Part shown: in pieces, positions 26,126 to 35,021 of the stretch
How the letters are laid out: each line of letters begins with the position of its first letter
How positions within the stretch are numbered: the stretch's first letter is position 1
Origin: Stutzerimonas stutzeri
GTDB lineage: Bacteria > Pseudomonadota > Gammaproteobacteria > Pseudomonadales > Pseudomonadaceae
Assembly: GCF_024448895.1 (NCBI RefSeq)
Contig: NZ_JAMOIC010000005.1
Span: 265,337-329,336 of the forward strand
Reading direction: 5' to 3'
DNA length: 64,000 bases
The notes under the pieces: model-generated
What the model was told of the DNA's origin: nothing
Database searches by the model: none
The model's input: only the letters and a program-made list of their open reading frames with translations
Program-made: the position numbers and the translations under genes

Positions 26126-28681
26126 ATGCAAGACAAAGAACTGTCCACTGAAGAGCTAATCGCCCAGGACGTTGGCGCACGTACGCCCGTCGGTACGATG
26201 TCCGCGGTGATTGCCGGACTCGCCCTGCTCTGGTCGCTGTTCCAGCTGTGGATCGCCTCGCCGCTGCCTTTCGTGTTGGGTTTCGGCGTACTGAATGACA
26301 CTGAAACACGCTCTATTCACCTGGCTTTTGCGCTGTTGCTGGCGTTTCTGGCCTACCCCGCATTCAAGAAATCACCCAGAGACCGCGTTCCCCTGGTCGA
26401 TATCGCTCTGGGCCTGGTAGCAGCTTCTACGGCGGCCTATCTCTTCATTGTGTATGAGCAGCTGGCGCAGCGCCCCGGCAACCTGACCACCATGGATCTG
26501 GTTACCGCCTGTATCGGTATTCCGCTACTGCTCGAGGCCACGCGTCGCGCGTTGGGCCCGCCACTGGCGATCATCGCGCTGGTGTTCCTGGCATATAGCG
26601 TCGCCGGCCCCTGGATGCCTGGGCTGCTGGCTCACCGCGGCGTCAGTTTCACGGCATTGGCCAACCACCAGTGGATCACCACCGAAGGCGTGTTCGGTAT
26701 TGCCCTGGGTGTTTCCACCAGCTTCGTTTTCCTCTTCGTTCTGTTCGGCGCGCTGCTTGAACGCGCAGGCGCGGGGCACTATTTCATTCAGCTGGCTTTC
26801 AGCATGCTCGGGCATTTCCGCGGCGGTCCTGCCAAGGCAGCGGTGGTGGCGTCCGGGATGACCGGCCTGATTTCCGGTTCATCGATTGCCAACGTGGTAA
26901 CCACCGGTACCTTCACCATCCCGATGATGAAACGCACCGGGTTCTCTGCCGAAAAGGCGGGCGCCGTTGAAGTGGCTTCGTCGGTCAACGGGCAAATCAT
27001 GCCGCCAGTGATGGGCGCCGCGGCGTTCCTCATGGTCGAGTACGTAGGCATTCCCTACGTCGAGGTGATCAAACACGCTTTTCTGCCAGCACTGATCTCC
27101 TATATCGCCTTGCTTTATATCGTCCACCTCGAGTCACTCAAACTCGGTCTCAAGGGATTACCGCGCGCGAATGTGGCCAAGCCATGGATGCAGCGATTGA
27201 TCGGTTTCGCATTCGGCGCCGCGCTGATTTCCGGCCTGTCGCTGGGTGTCTATTACGGCCTGGGCTGGCTGAAACCGGCGCTCGGTGATGCCGCGTTGTG
27301 GGTGATCGGAGCGTTGCTGGCGCTGGTGTATCTGGGCCTGCTGAAGATTGCCGCGAGCAATCCGGTGCTGCCGATGGAAGACCCCGATGCACCGCTTGAG
27401 AAGCTGCCAGAAACGCGCCCCGTGCTGCTTTCAGGGCTGCATTTCCTGCTGCCGGTCGTGGTGCTGGTCTGGTGCCTGATGATTGAGCGCCTGTCACCGG
27501 GCCTTTCGGCATTCTGGGGCTCGGTGATGCTGGTCATCATCCTGCTTACCCAGCGGCCATTGCTGTCGATGCTGCGCAAGGACGGTACCCATCAGCACGG
27601 CACGTTCAAGGACGGCGTTATCGATCTGCGCGAAGGCTTGATCGCCGGCGCGCGCAACATGATAGGCATCGGCATTGCCACCGCGGCTGCGGGCATCATC
27701 GTCGGTGCGGTTTCGCAGACGGGTGTTGGCCTTGTACTGGCGGATCTGGTCGAGCTGCTCTCGATGGGCAACCTGCTGCTGATGCTGCTGCTTACCGCGT
27801 TCCTCAGCCTGATCCTCGGGATGGGTCTGCCGACCACCGCGAACTACATCGTGGTGTCCAGCTTGCTGGCGCCGGTGATCGTCGCGCTGGGGCAGCAGAA
27901 CGGCCTGATCGTGCCGTTGATTGCCGTGCACTTGTTCGTCTTTTACTTCGGCATCATGGCCGACGTCACGCCACCGGTGGGGCTCGCGTCCTTTGCCGCG
28001 GCGGCCGTGTCCAAGGGCGATCCGATCAAGACCGGTATCACGGCGTTCTACTACAGCCTGCGAACAGCCGCATTGCCGTTCCTCTTCATCTTCAACACCG
28101 ATCTGTTGTTGATCGACGTGGATTTCTGGCACGGCGTGCTGATCTTCATCGTGGCGACCATTGCCATGCTGATTTTCGCCGCAGGCACCCAGGGCTACTT
28201 CCTGGTGCGCAGTCGCTGGTACGAAAGCCTGTTGATGCTGCTGGTGGCCTTCACCCTGTTCCGCCCAGGTTTCTGGATGGACATGGTCCACGACCCGTAT
28301 CGCGACATCGAGCCGACCGAGCTGGTGCAGGCGCTGGGCGATGTGGAGGAAGACAGCCAACTGCGCTTGCGCGTGATGGGCGAAAACGAAGTTGGCGATA
28401 CGCGTGAGTTTGTCGTCCTGCTGGCCATTCCGGATGGCGAAAGCGGTGAGGAAAAGCTGGAGAAGATCGGCCTGATGACCTATGAGGAAGGCGGCAAGAT
28501 CCTGATCGACAGCGTGACCTTTGGCAGCCCTGCTGCCGAGGCGGGCCTTGAGTTCGACCAGGAAATCCTTCGCGTCCGCGCGCCGACGGATCGCTGGCCG
28601 AAGGAATTTATGTGGATTCCGGGCTTCCTGCTGTTTGGCTTGATCTACTGGATGCAGCGTCGCCGCCGCATCAAAAGCTGA
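26126..28681 (+). CDS. TRAP transporter fused permease (4TM/12TM) with DUF3394 tail
   Basis: An 851-residue inner-membrane permease combining the small (DctQ-like) and large (DctM-like) TRAP subunits in one chain, as is usual in TAXI systems. N-terminal helices run to about residue 150. The DctM part contains FRGGPAKAAVVASGMTGLIS and VNGQIMPPVMGAAAF, and later ILGMGLPTTANYIV. The last about 170 residues match DUF3394, with a soluble segment at about 725-820 before a final helix and a basic end. Uptake is expected to be driven by a sodium or proton gradient. It probably starts at 26126. Confidence 0.92.
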   Translation: MQDKELSTEELIAQDVGARTPVGTMSAVIAGLALLWSLFQLWIASPLPFVLGFGVLNDTETRSIHLAFALLLAFLAYPAFKKSPRDRVPLVDIALGLVAASTAAYLFIVYEQLAQRPGNLTTMDLVTACIGIPLLLEATRRALGPPLAIIALVFLAYSVAGPWMPGLLAHRGVSFTALANHQWITTEGVFGIALGVSTSFVFLFVLFGALLERAGAGHYFIQLAFSMLGHFRGGPAKAAVVASGMTGLISGSSIANVVTTGTFTIPMMKRTGFSAEKAGAVEVASSVNGQIMPPVMGAAAFLMVEYVGIPYVEVIKHAFLPALISYIALLYIVHLESLKLGLKGLPRANVAKPWMQRLIGFAFGAALISGLSLGVYYGLGWLKPALGDAALWVIGALLALVYLGLLKIAASNPVLPMEDPDAPLEKLPETRPVLLSGLHFLLPVVVLVWCLMIERLSPGLSAFWGSVMLVIILLTQRPLLSMLRKDGTHQHGTFKDGVIDLREGLIAGARNMIGIGIATAAAGIIVGAVSQTGVGLVLADLVELLSMGNLLLMLLLTAFLSLILGMGLPTTANYIVVSSLLAPVIVALGQQNGLIVPLIAVHLFVFYFGIMADVTPPVGLASFAAAAVSKGDPIKTGITAFYYSLRTAALPFLFIFNTDLLLIDVDFWHGVLIFIVATIAMLIFAAGTQGYFLVRSRWYESLLMLLVAFTLFRPGFWMDMVHDPYRDIEPTELVQALGDVEEDSQLRLRVMGENEVGDTREFVVLLAIPDGESGEEKLEKIGLMTYEEGGKILIDSVTFGSPAAEAGLEFDQEILRVRAPTDRWPKEFMWIPGFLLFGLIYWMQRRRRIKS

Positions 28682-28697
28682 TCTGTCAGCCTGATTA

Positions 28698-28738
28698 AAG
28701 CCCCGTTGGTGCCTCGCACCACCGGGGCTTTTTTTTTG
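28698..28738 (+). terminator. Intrinsic terminator after the TRAP operon
   Basis: AAGCCCCG...TGGTGC pairs with GCACCA...CGGGGCTT and is followed by nine T (28729-28737). It is a strong intrinsic terminator. Confidence 0.93.
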
Positions 28739-28783
28739 CGACCGGTCTGGGGAGATGACCGGCAGAGTTGAAGTGGAAGTCGG

Positions 28784-30475
28784 TCAGGCCGGCTTGCCGG
28801 GCGCCAGCTGCTGCTGTTTGATTCGTGATTCACGCTCTGCATGGCTCTCGCCGGTGCGGGTCTTTGCGCTGCCTGTGCCTTCCAGCGCCGGATAGGCCGC
28901 ACTGCAGAACAGCGAATTCAGACGCTTCATGTCGGCGATCAGCTCCAGATGCGCAGCGCTGGTCTCGATGCTCTCTACCACTTGCTGATGGAGCCGATGC
29001 ACATGGGCATGGGCCAGCTCACGTTCGCGCTTGCGGAACTGGCGCTTCTGCTGGAGCAGCTGGCGCGCGCTGTGCGAGTCACCTGACAGGAACACCGACA
29101 ACCCCAGGCTGAGGTTGGCGCTAAGCAAGCCGTGCAGCTGGCTGAGTTCGTCCAGCCCACTGTCGGAGAAGGAACGACGCTTGGATATCTTCAGGTTCTG
29201 CACCTTGCCCAGCATGTGCTCGATGATGTCGCCGGCCTGCTCCAGATTGATCGCCAGTTCGATGATTTCCGCCCAGCGCCGGCTTTCCTGCTCGGCCAGG
29301 TCCTCGCGAGGCATTCGCGCCAGGTAGAGCTTCACGCCGCTGTAGAGCGCATCGACGTCGTCGTCCAGCCGGCGAATCTCCTCACCCGGTTCTGACCGAT
29401 CCTCGCGCAGCGCTTCGAGTAGCCGCGCCAGCATGGTTTCCACCAGATCGCCGATGCGCAGGGTTTCGCGTGTGGCATTGGCGAGTGCCAGCGTCGGAGT
29501 ATCCAGTGCGGTGGGGTCGAGATGTCGAGGTTGTGCAATGCCGTTATCGACTACCCGCTCTGGCAACAGGCGCTCGCAGAGCGTGGCCATCAGGCTGACC
29601 GTGGGCAGCAGGATCAGACAGCGCAACGAGTTGTATGCCAGATGAAAGGCAATTACCTGCGTTTGCGCGCTATAGCCGAACGTACCCATCCATTCCACCA
29701 GCATCGGCAGGAAGGGCAGGGCCACCAGCCCGGCGAGCTTGTAGAGCAGATTGCCCAGCGCTACCCGGCGTGCAGGGATGGGTTGCGGCGTTGCATTGAG
29801 CCACGCCAGCAGGCCGCTGCCGACGTTCGCGCCGATGACCAGACCGAGCGCAACCGGCAGGCTGATCAGGCCTGCGCTGGCCAGGGTCGCGGTGAGCAGC
29901 ACGGCCGCAAGGCTTGAGTAAGACAGCACTGCGAACAGCGCACCGACCAGCACCGCCAGCAAGGTATCGCCGGTCAGAGAGGAAAACAGCACGCGCATGC
30001 CGCGGGCTTCGGTGATGGGTTCGGCAGCGGCGACGATCAACTGCAGCGCCAGGATGATCAGGCCGAGACCGATCAGCACACGTCCCAGCTGTCCGGCACG
30101 GGTCTGCTTGCGTGAGAGGAACAGGCAGACGCCGACCAGGGTGAACAGCGGCGACAGCCACGACAGGTCGAGCGTCAGTACCCTCGCCATCAGCGCTGTA
30201 CCGACATCGGCGCCCAGCATGATCGCCAGTGCCGTGGGCAATGCCATAAGCCCCTGGGCGACGAAGGAAATGGCCAGCAGGGCAGTAGCGTTACTGCTCT
30301 GCACCAGCGCTGTCACGCCGATGCCCGCGCTGAACGCCACTGGCGCGTTGGCCATGCTGTGGCCCAGCAGCCGCCGCAAGTGCGAGCCGTACACCCGCAT
30401 GATTCCGGTGCGCACGATGTGCGTGCCCCAGACCAGCAGCGCGATGGAAGACAGCAAATGCAATAACGTCAGCAT
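28784..30475 (-). CDS. Na/phosphate cotransporter family protein with PhoU-like tail
   Basis: A 563-residue inner-membrane protein of the NptA/YjbB type. Two Na_Pi_cotrans repeats (about 1-150 and 160-300) are present; the first has the QSS motif in ALVQSSNATALL, the second GANVGSGLLAWLNATP. Residues about 330-520 form a helical PhoU-like cytoplasmic domain (EQAGDIIEHMLGK). This type can transport phosphate with sodium; direction and substrate are unproven. GGAGG eight bases before the ATG at 30475 fixes the start. The last 40 residues are polar (Q, K, R rich). It lies 13 kb from pst and shows no Pho box that I can see. Confidence 0.87.
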   Translation of the reverse strand: MLTLLHLLSSIALLVWGTHIVRTGIMRVYGSHLRRLLGHSMANAPVAFSAGIGVTALVQSSNATALLAISFVAQGLMALPTALAIMLGADVGTALMARVLTLDLSWLSPLFTLVGVCLFLSRKQTRAGQLGRVLIGLGLIILALQLIVAAAEPITEARGMRVLFSSLTGDTLLAVLVGALFAVLSYSSLAAVLLTATLASAGLISLPVALGLVIGANVGSGLLAWLNATPQPIPARRVALGNLLYKLAGLVALPFLPMLVEWMGTFGYSAQTQVIAFHLAYNSLRCLILLPTVSLMATLCERLLPERVVDNGIAQPRHLDPTALDTPTLALANATRETLRIGDLVETMLARLLEALREDRSEPGEEIRRLDDDVDALYSGVKLYLARMPREDLAEQESRRWAEIIELAINLEQAGDIIEHMLGKVQNLKISKRRSFSDSGLDELSQLHGLLSANLSLGLSVFLSGDSHSARQLLQQKRQFRKRERELAHAHVHRLHQQVVESIETSAAHLELIADMKRLNSLFCSAAYPALEGTGSAKTRTGESHAERESRIKQQQLAPGKPA

Positions 30476-30572
30476 CAGGCAGGCCTCCGGCTCGGGATCA
30501 ACGGGCACAGCTATCCTCGCCAGGGGCGGCAGGTGAACTGTGGGTTATCCGGTTGACCATGGACGTGGCCCG

Positions 30573-30599
30573 GCCGTTCACGAGATTGTCATGAACGGC
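30573..30599. other. Hairpin downstream of the Cache-domain gene
   Basis: GCCGTTCA (30573-30580) and TGAACGGC (30592-30599) form a perfect 8-bp stem, 11 bases after the stop codon of the minus-strand Cache gene. There is no T-run; it may protect the 3' end. Confidence 0.4.
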
Positions 30600-30609
30600 T
30601 GCGCTTGTA

Positions 30610-31500
30610 TCAGTTCGGCGAGTAGTAGCCGACACCGAGCAGCACATCGTCGACCCGGCGGATCAACGAGTGTTTCTTCTCCACTGCGTTGGTGGCCGGA
30701 TTGCGCCAGACGTAGTCGACCGTCCCGATGCCCTTGTCCTTGGCCAGCGCGATCATCTGCTTGAACAGCGGCGTGCCGGCGGCATCGGTGATCTCACGTA
30801 CATCGACGCCGACCAGATTGGGCGAGGCGCCGCTGGCGCGATACTTGCCATCCTCCAGGCCGATGGCAAAAACGTATTCGTCGTTCATCACGAAGCCGCC
30901 CTGGGGATCGTTGAACGCCTTGAACGCCGCCTCGTCGCCTGATTTTTTAATCAGCGCCACGGCTTCATCGAGCATCTTCTGCGCATGCTCGGCGGACGAG
31001 CGCGGTATGTAATAGCCCACTGCCAGAATCTGCTCGCCAACCTTGCGGTACAGGCTGGTCTTGCTCTCGACCTTGTTGTCCACCGGATTCAGCCAGTGGT
31101 ACTGCACCTGACCGCTGTCGGCAGCTTGAGCGCCTTCGACGATCTGCCGGATGAAGGGCTTGCCCGATGCGTCCTTCAGGTCCATCACGTTCAGCCCAAC
31201 CAGCGCTCGCGAGGCGCCATTGCTTGCAAGCATGGCGCCGTCCAGATCCAGCACGAAGACGTAGTGCTGACCATCGACAAAGTCGCCGTTGCGGTCGTTG
31301 AAGGCGGACAGGGACTGGTCCGGCCCGTTGGCCTGCAGATGTGCGACCGCACGCTCAAGCAGGGTGCTCACCTGGCGAGCATGGGTGCGCTCCACCGAGC
31401 CTTTGGCCGTTGCGCCGTCGGTGGCTGCAAACGTAAGCGGGCTCGCGCAGAGCGCCGCGCCTAGCATGAGAATCAGCAGGTTCCGGTTATCAAGTTTCAT
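30610..31500 (-). CDS. Secreted protein with two tandem single-Cache (sCache_2) domains
   Basis: A 296-residue protein with a signal peptide (ends FAA at about 26) and two tandem repeats of about 130 residues. Each repeat has the order FND..G.FV....YVF.(L/G)DLDG, L.G..V..., a Y.W.NP block and a final GYYIP or GYYSP. This is the small-molecule-binding Cache fold normally found on chemoreceptors and kinases. No membrane anchor, kinase, GGDEF or MCP domain follows, so it is a free periplasmic sensor or binding protein. AGGAG precedes the ATG. It is divergent from recC. Confidence 0.85.
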   Translation of the reverse strand: MKLDNRNLLILMLGAALCASPLTFAATDGATAKGSVERTHARQVSTLLERAVAHLQANGPDQSLSAFNDRNGDFVDGQHYVFVLDLDGAMLASNGASRALVGLNVMDLKDASGKPFIRQIVEGAQAADSGQVQYHWLNPVDNKVESKTSLYRKVGEQILAVGYYIPRSSAEHAQKMLDEAVALIKKSGDEAAFKAFNDPQGGFVMNDEYVFAIGLEDGKYRASGASPNLVGVDVREITDAAGTPLFKQMIALAKDKGIGTVDYVWRNPATNAVEKKHSLIRRVDDVLLGVGYYSPN

Positions 31501-31721
31501 CGAGTGCTCCTAGCCTGAGGCAGGCGACAGGTTGCAGAGGTGCATGGGACTGCCTGAGCGTGAATATCCTATGTCGAGCAAGGGGATTGATATTGAACAC
31601 AAGGCCCGAAGACGTCGTGCGAAAGGAGTAGAAAGGGAAGGGGCCGCCATCTGCCTCGCCTTTTCCGCGGCACGGCAGGATCTTGCTACCCTTGCCCGCT
31701 GACCCAGCCGAAGCCGCCCTC

Positions 31722-34700
31722 ATGCTCAGCCTTTACCACGCCCCCGATCTGGAAACCCTCGGCGAACTGGCCACGCGCCTGCTTGCCCAGCCGCTCGCCG
31801 ATCCCTTCGCCCCGGCGCTGGTGGTGGTGCCGAGCCAGGGCATGGGCCGCTGGCTGACGCTGGAACTGGCGCGCAAGCAGGGCATCGCCATGCAGCTGGA
31901 GATTCAGCTGCCGGCCAAGTTCGTATGGGACCTGAGCCGCACGGTGCTTGGCAGCCTGCCCGAACAATCGGCGTTCTCTCCGACGACCCTGACCTGGCGC
32001 CTCTACGGCTGGCTCTGCGAGCCGGCCAATCTCGAGCTGGCGCCGCGTCTGGCGCAGTACCTCGACGGCGGCGATGAGCGCCGGCGGCTGTCGCTGGCAG
32101 CCAAGATCGCCGACGTCTTCGACCAGTACCTGCTTTATCGCGACGACTGGCTGGCCGCCTGGGAGCGTGGCGATACCTTCGAACTCGGCCCCGACGAGGC
32201 CTGGCAGGCGCTGCTCTGGCGCGAGCTGACCAAGGACGGCCATCCGCACCGCGCCCGGCTGCTCGACGATCTGCTGCAGCGGCTCTACAGCGACGAACCC
32301 TTGCCCGGCCTGCCCGAGCGCCTGCTGGTGTTCGGCATCAGCAGCCTGCCACCGCACCACCTGCGCGTGCTAGATGGTCTGGCGCGACATATCGACGTAG
32401 TGGTCTGCGCGCTCAACCCGAGCCGCGAAGCCTGGGGCGAGATTCGCGATATCCGTGAATTGGCGCGCCAGCCCGAGAGCGGGGCTGATGATTGGTATCT
32501 CGATGTCGGCCATCCGTTGTTAGCGAGCTTGGGCAAGCAGGGCCGGGACTTCTTCGATTCCCTGTTCAGCCTGACCGCCAGCGAGGGCAGTCAGGAGTTC
32601 GGCCTGTATTCCGAGGACGACGACCTGCGCGATGACAGCCTGCTGCACGCGCTGCAGAATGACATCCTGCGCCTGCGCACCCGGCAGCCCGATGAGCGCA
32701 TCACCCTTGCCGAGGATGACCGCTCGCTGGAAGTGCATATCGCCCATTCGCCGTTGCGCGAGGTGGAGATCCTGCATGACCAGCTGCTGGCGCGCTTCGC
32801 CGCCAACCCGGCGCTGACGCCCGATCAGGTGGTGGTGCTGACCCCGGATATCGAGCGCTACGCGCCCTTTATCGAAGCCGTGTTCGCCCCACGCGAGGGC
32901 AGCCCGCGGATTCCCTACAGCCTCGCTGACCGCAGCCTGCGCGCCGAGATGCCGCTGATCGAGGCCTTCCTTGAATTGCTGATGCTGGCGCAGAGTCGTT
33001 TTGCCGCCGAGGAAATCCTCGCCTGGCTGGAGCAGCCGGCCGTTGCCCGGCGCGCCGGGATCGAAAACGAAGACCTACCGCTGCTGCGCGACTGGTTACG
33101 CGAAGCTGGCGTGCGCTGGGGACGTGATGGCAGCCAGCGTGTTCGCCTGGGCTTGCCGGACGAATCAGCCTTTACTTGGCGCCAGGGGCTGGACCGACTG
33201 CTGCTGGGCTTCGCCGCGCCCCCGCAACTGGCTGGCGACCACGCGCCACTGCTCGGCGAGCACTGGCCGCTGGATGCTCTGGAAGGCGCGCGCGGGCAGT
33301 TGCTGGGGCGGCTGGTGGACTTCGTCGAACGTCTCGGCACACTGGCCGACCAGCTGGCGCGGCCGCGTCCGCTGGCCGAATGGGCCGATGACCTGCAAGT
33401 GCTGATCGACACCCTGTTCGACGAGCGCGAAGCCGGGGACACGCTATTGTTGTTATCCCAGGCCTGCGCGGCGTTGCGCGACCAGGCACAGGCCGCGGAC
33501 CTGACACGCCCCATCGAACTGGAACTGGTTCACCAGCAGCTCAGTGCCGCCTTGCAGCAGGGCGGCGGCGCCTCGGGCTTTCTTACCGGTGCGGTGACCT
33601 TCTGCACCATGGTGCCGATGCGTAGCCTGCCGTTCCGCGTGGTCTGCCTGCTCGGGCTGGACGACGGGGCGTTCCCCCGTCGTACGCCGCCCTCGGGTTT
33701 CGATCTGATCGGCCGGCATCCACGCCGCGGCGACCGTGCCCGGCGGCTGGATGATCGCTACCTGCTGCTGGAAACCCTGCTTTCGGCGCGCGAAGCGTTG
33801 TACCTGTCCTATGTCGGCCGCGACCCGCGCGACAACGCCGTGCTGCCGCCGTCGGTGCTGCTCAGCGAAGTGCTGGAGGCAGTGGACATGACCGCCGTGC
33901 TGCCCGTTGCACAGGCTTCCGAGCATACCGGCGAGTCCGCACCCAAGACCGCCAGCCAGAAAATTCTCGTCGCCCACCCGCTGCAGCCGTTCTCGCCGCG
34001 CAATTTTGGCGACGGGCTCTGCGCGGGTTTCTCCTCGCCCTGGTTTCGCGCCGCCGGGCGTCTGGCCGAGACGCCGCAGACTCAGCCGCAGCCGTTTGCC
34101 AGCTTGCTCGCGGAACCCGACGAGGCCTGGCTGACCATCGAACCCTCCCAGCTGCTGCAGTGCTTCCGCCACCCGGCGCGCTTCCTGCTCGAGCAACGCC
34201 TTGGTCTGCGTCTGGCCGATGACCAGGAATCGCTCGCCAGCGACGAGCCGTTCGATTTGGAGATGCCTGCCTGGAATGGCCTGCGACGCCTGTCGCTGCA
34301 GGCCATGGAGCACGGCTGGAGCGATGAAGACGAACGCCGCATGGCTTGTGCGGCCGGCTGGCTGCCGACGGGCGAGCTAGGCCAGGCACTGTGGGGCAAG
34401 CTGCGCGGGCCGGTGCGTGCCTTCGCGCCGCGGCTGTTCGAACTGCGCCCGGACGCCGTGCCCGAGCCGCTGCCGGTGGACATCACCCTGGCCGGCGTGC
34501 GCGTGCATGGCTGGCTCGACGGCGTGACCCCGGCCGGGCTGTTCGGCTGGAAGCTCGGCCGCCTCGGCGAATGGGACCTGCCACCATTCTGGCTGCGCCA
34601 TCTGCTGCTCAACCTGTCCGCCACGCCCGTTATCGAGCGCCACAGCCTGATGCTATCGCCCGCCGGTGACTGGCAGCTGGGGCCGCTGGCCAATGCCGCG

Positions 34701-35021
34701 CAGCTGCTCGAACCCTGGCTCGACGCCTATCGCTGCGCCATCCGCGAACCGCTGCCGTTGCTGCCGCGTAGCAGCCATGCCTTCGCCAAGGGCTATCGCA
34801 AGCCGGCCCGCGGCAGTGAACCAATCGACTGCGCCCGCAAGCGCGCCCGCGAAGCCTGGCTGGGCGCCGAGTTCAGCCCCATCGCCGCCGAGGCCGAAGA
34901 CCCGTGGAACGCCTTGGCCTTCCGCGACCGCGATCCGCTGGACCAGCGCTTCGAAACGCTGGCTCAGGAATTGATCGGCCCGGCGCTGGATGCCTTGGCG
35001 CAAGACGAGGAGGAAGCATGA
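31722..35021 (+). CDS. recC: Exodeoxyribonuclease V subunit gamma, RecC
   Basis: A 1099-residue subunit of the RecBCD helicase-nuclease that processes double-strand breaks; RecC recognises Chi and splits the strands. Near-N-terminal VVPSQGMGRWL and the later FRVVCLLGLDDGAFPRR and EPSQLLQCFRHPARFLLEQRL are family landmarks; the helicase-like domains lack Walker residues, as expected. The ATG at 31722 gives MLSLYHAPDLETL, the usual RecC start; a TTG at 31683 is less likely. There is no strong ribosome-binding site. Its stop overlaps the recB start by 4 bases. Confidence 0.95.
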   Translation: MLSLYHAPDLETLGELATRLLAQPLADPFAPALVVVPSQGMGRWLTLELARKQGIAMQLEIQLPAKFVWDLSRTVLGSLPEQSAFSPTTLTWRLYGWLCEPANLELAPRLAQYLDGGDERRRLSLAAKIADVFDQYLLYRDDWLAAWERGDTFELGPDEAWQALLWRELTKDGHPHRARLLDDLLQRLYSDEPLPGLPERLLVFGISSLPPHHLRVLDGLARHIDVVVCALNPSREAWGEIRDIRELARQPESGADDWYLDVGHPLLASLGKQGRDFFDSLFSLTASEGSQEFGLYSEDDDLRDDSLLHALQNDILRLRTRQPDERITLAEDDRSLEVHIAHSPLREVEILHDQLLARFAANPALTPDQVVVLTPDIERYAPFIEAVFAPREGSPRIPYSLADRSLRAEMPLIEAFLELLMLAQSRFAAEEILAWLEQPAVARRAGIENEDLPLLRDWLREAGVRWGRDGSQRVRLGLPDESAFTWRQGLDRLLLGFAAPPQLAGDHAPLLGEHWPLDALEGARGQLLGRLVDFVERLGTLADQLARPRPLAEWADDLQVLIDTLFDEREAGDTLLLLSQACAALRDQAQAADLTRPIELELVHQQLSAALQQGGGASGFLTGAVTFCTMVPMRSLPFRVVCLLGLDDGAFPRRTPPSGFDLIGRHPRRGDRARRLDDRYLLLETLLSAREALYLSYVGRDPRDNAVLPPSVLLSEVLEAVDMTAVLPVAQASEHTGESAPKTASQKILVAHPLQPFSPRNFGDGLCAGFSSPWFRAAGRLAETPQTQPQPFASLLAEPDEAWLTIEPSQLLQCFRHPARFLLEQRLGLRLADDQESLASDEPFDLEMPAWNGLRRLSLQAMEHGWSDEDERRMACAAGWLPTGELGQALWGKLRGPVRAFAPRLFELRPDAVPEPLPVDITLAGVRVHGWLDGVTPAGLFGWKLGRLGEWDLPPFWLRHLLLNLSATPVIERHSLMLSPAGDWQLGPLANAAQLLEPWLDAYRCAIREPLPLLPRSSHAFAKGYRKPARGSEPIDCARKRAREAWLGAEFSPIAAEAEDPWNALAFRDRDPLDQRFETLAQELIGPALDALAQDEEEA

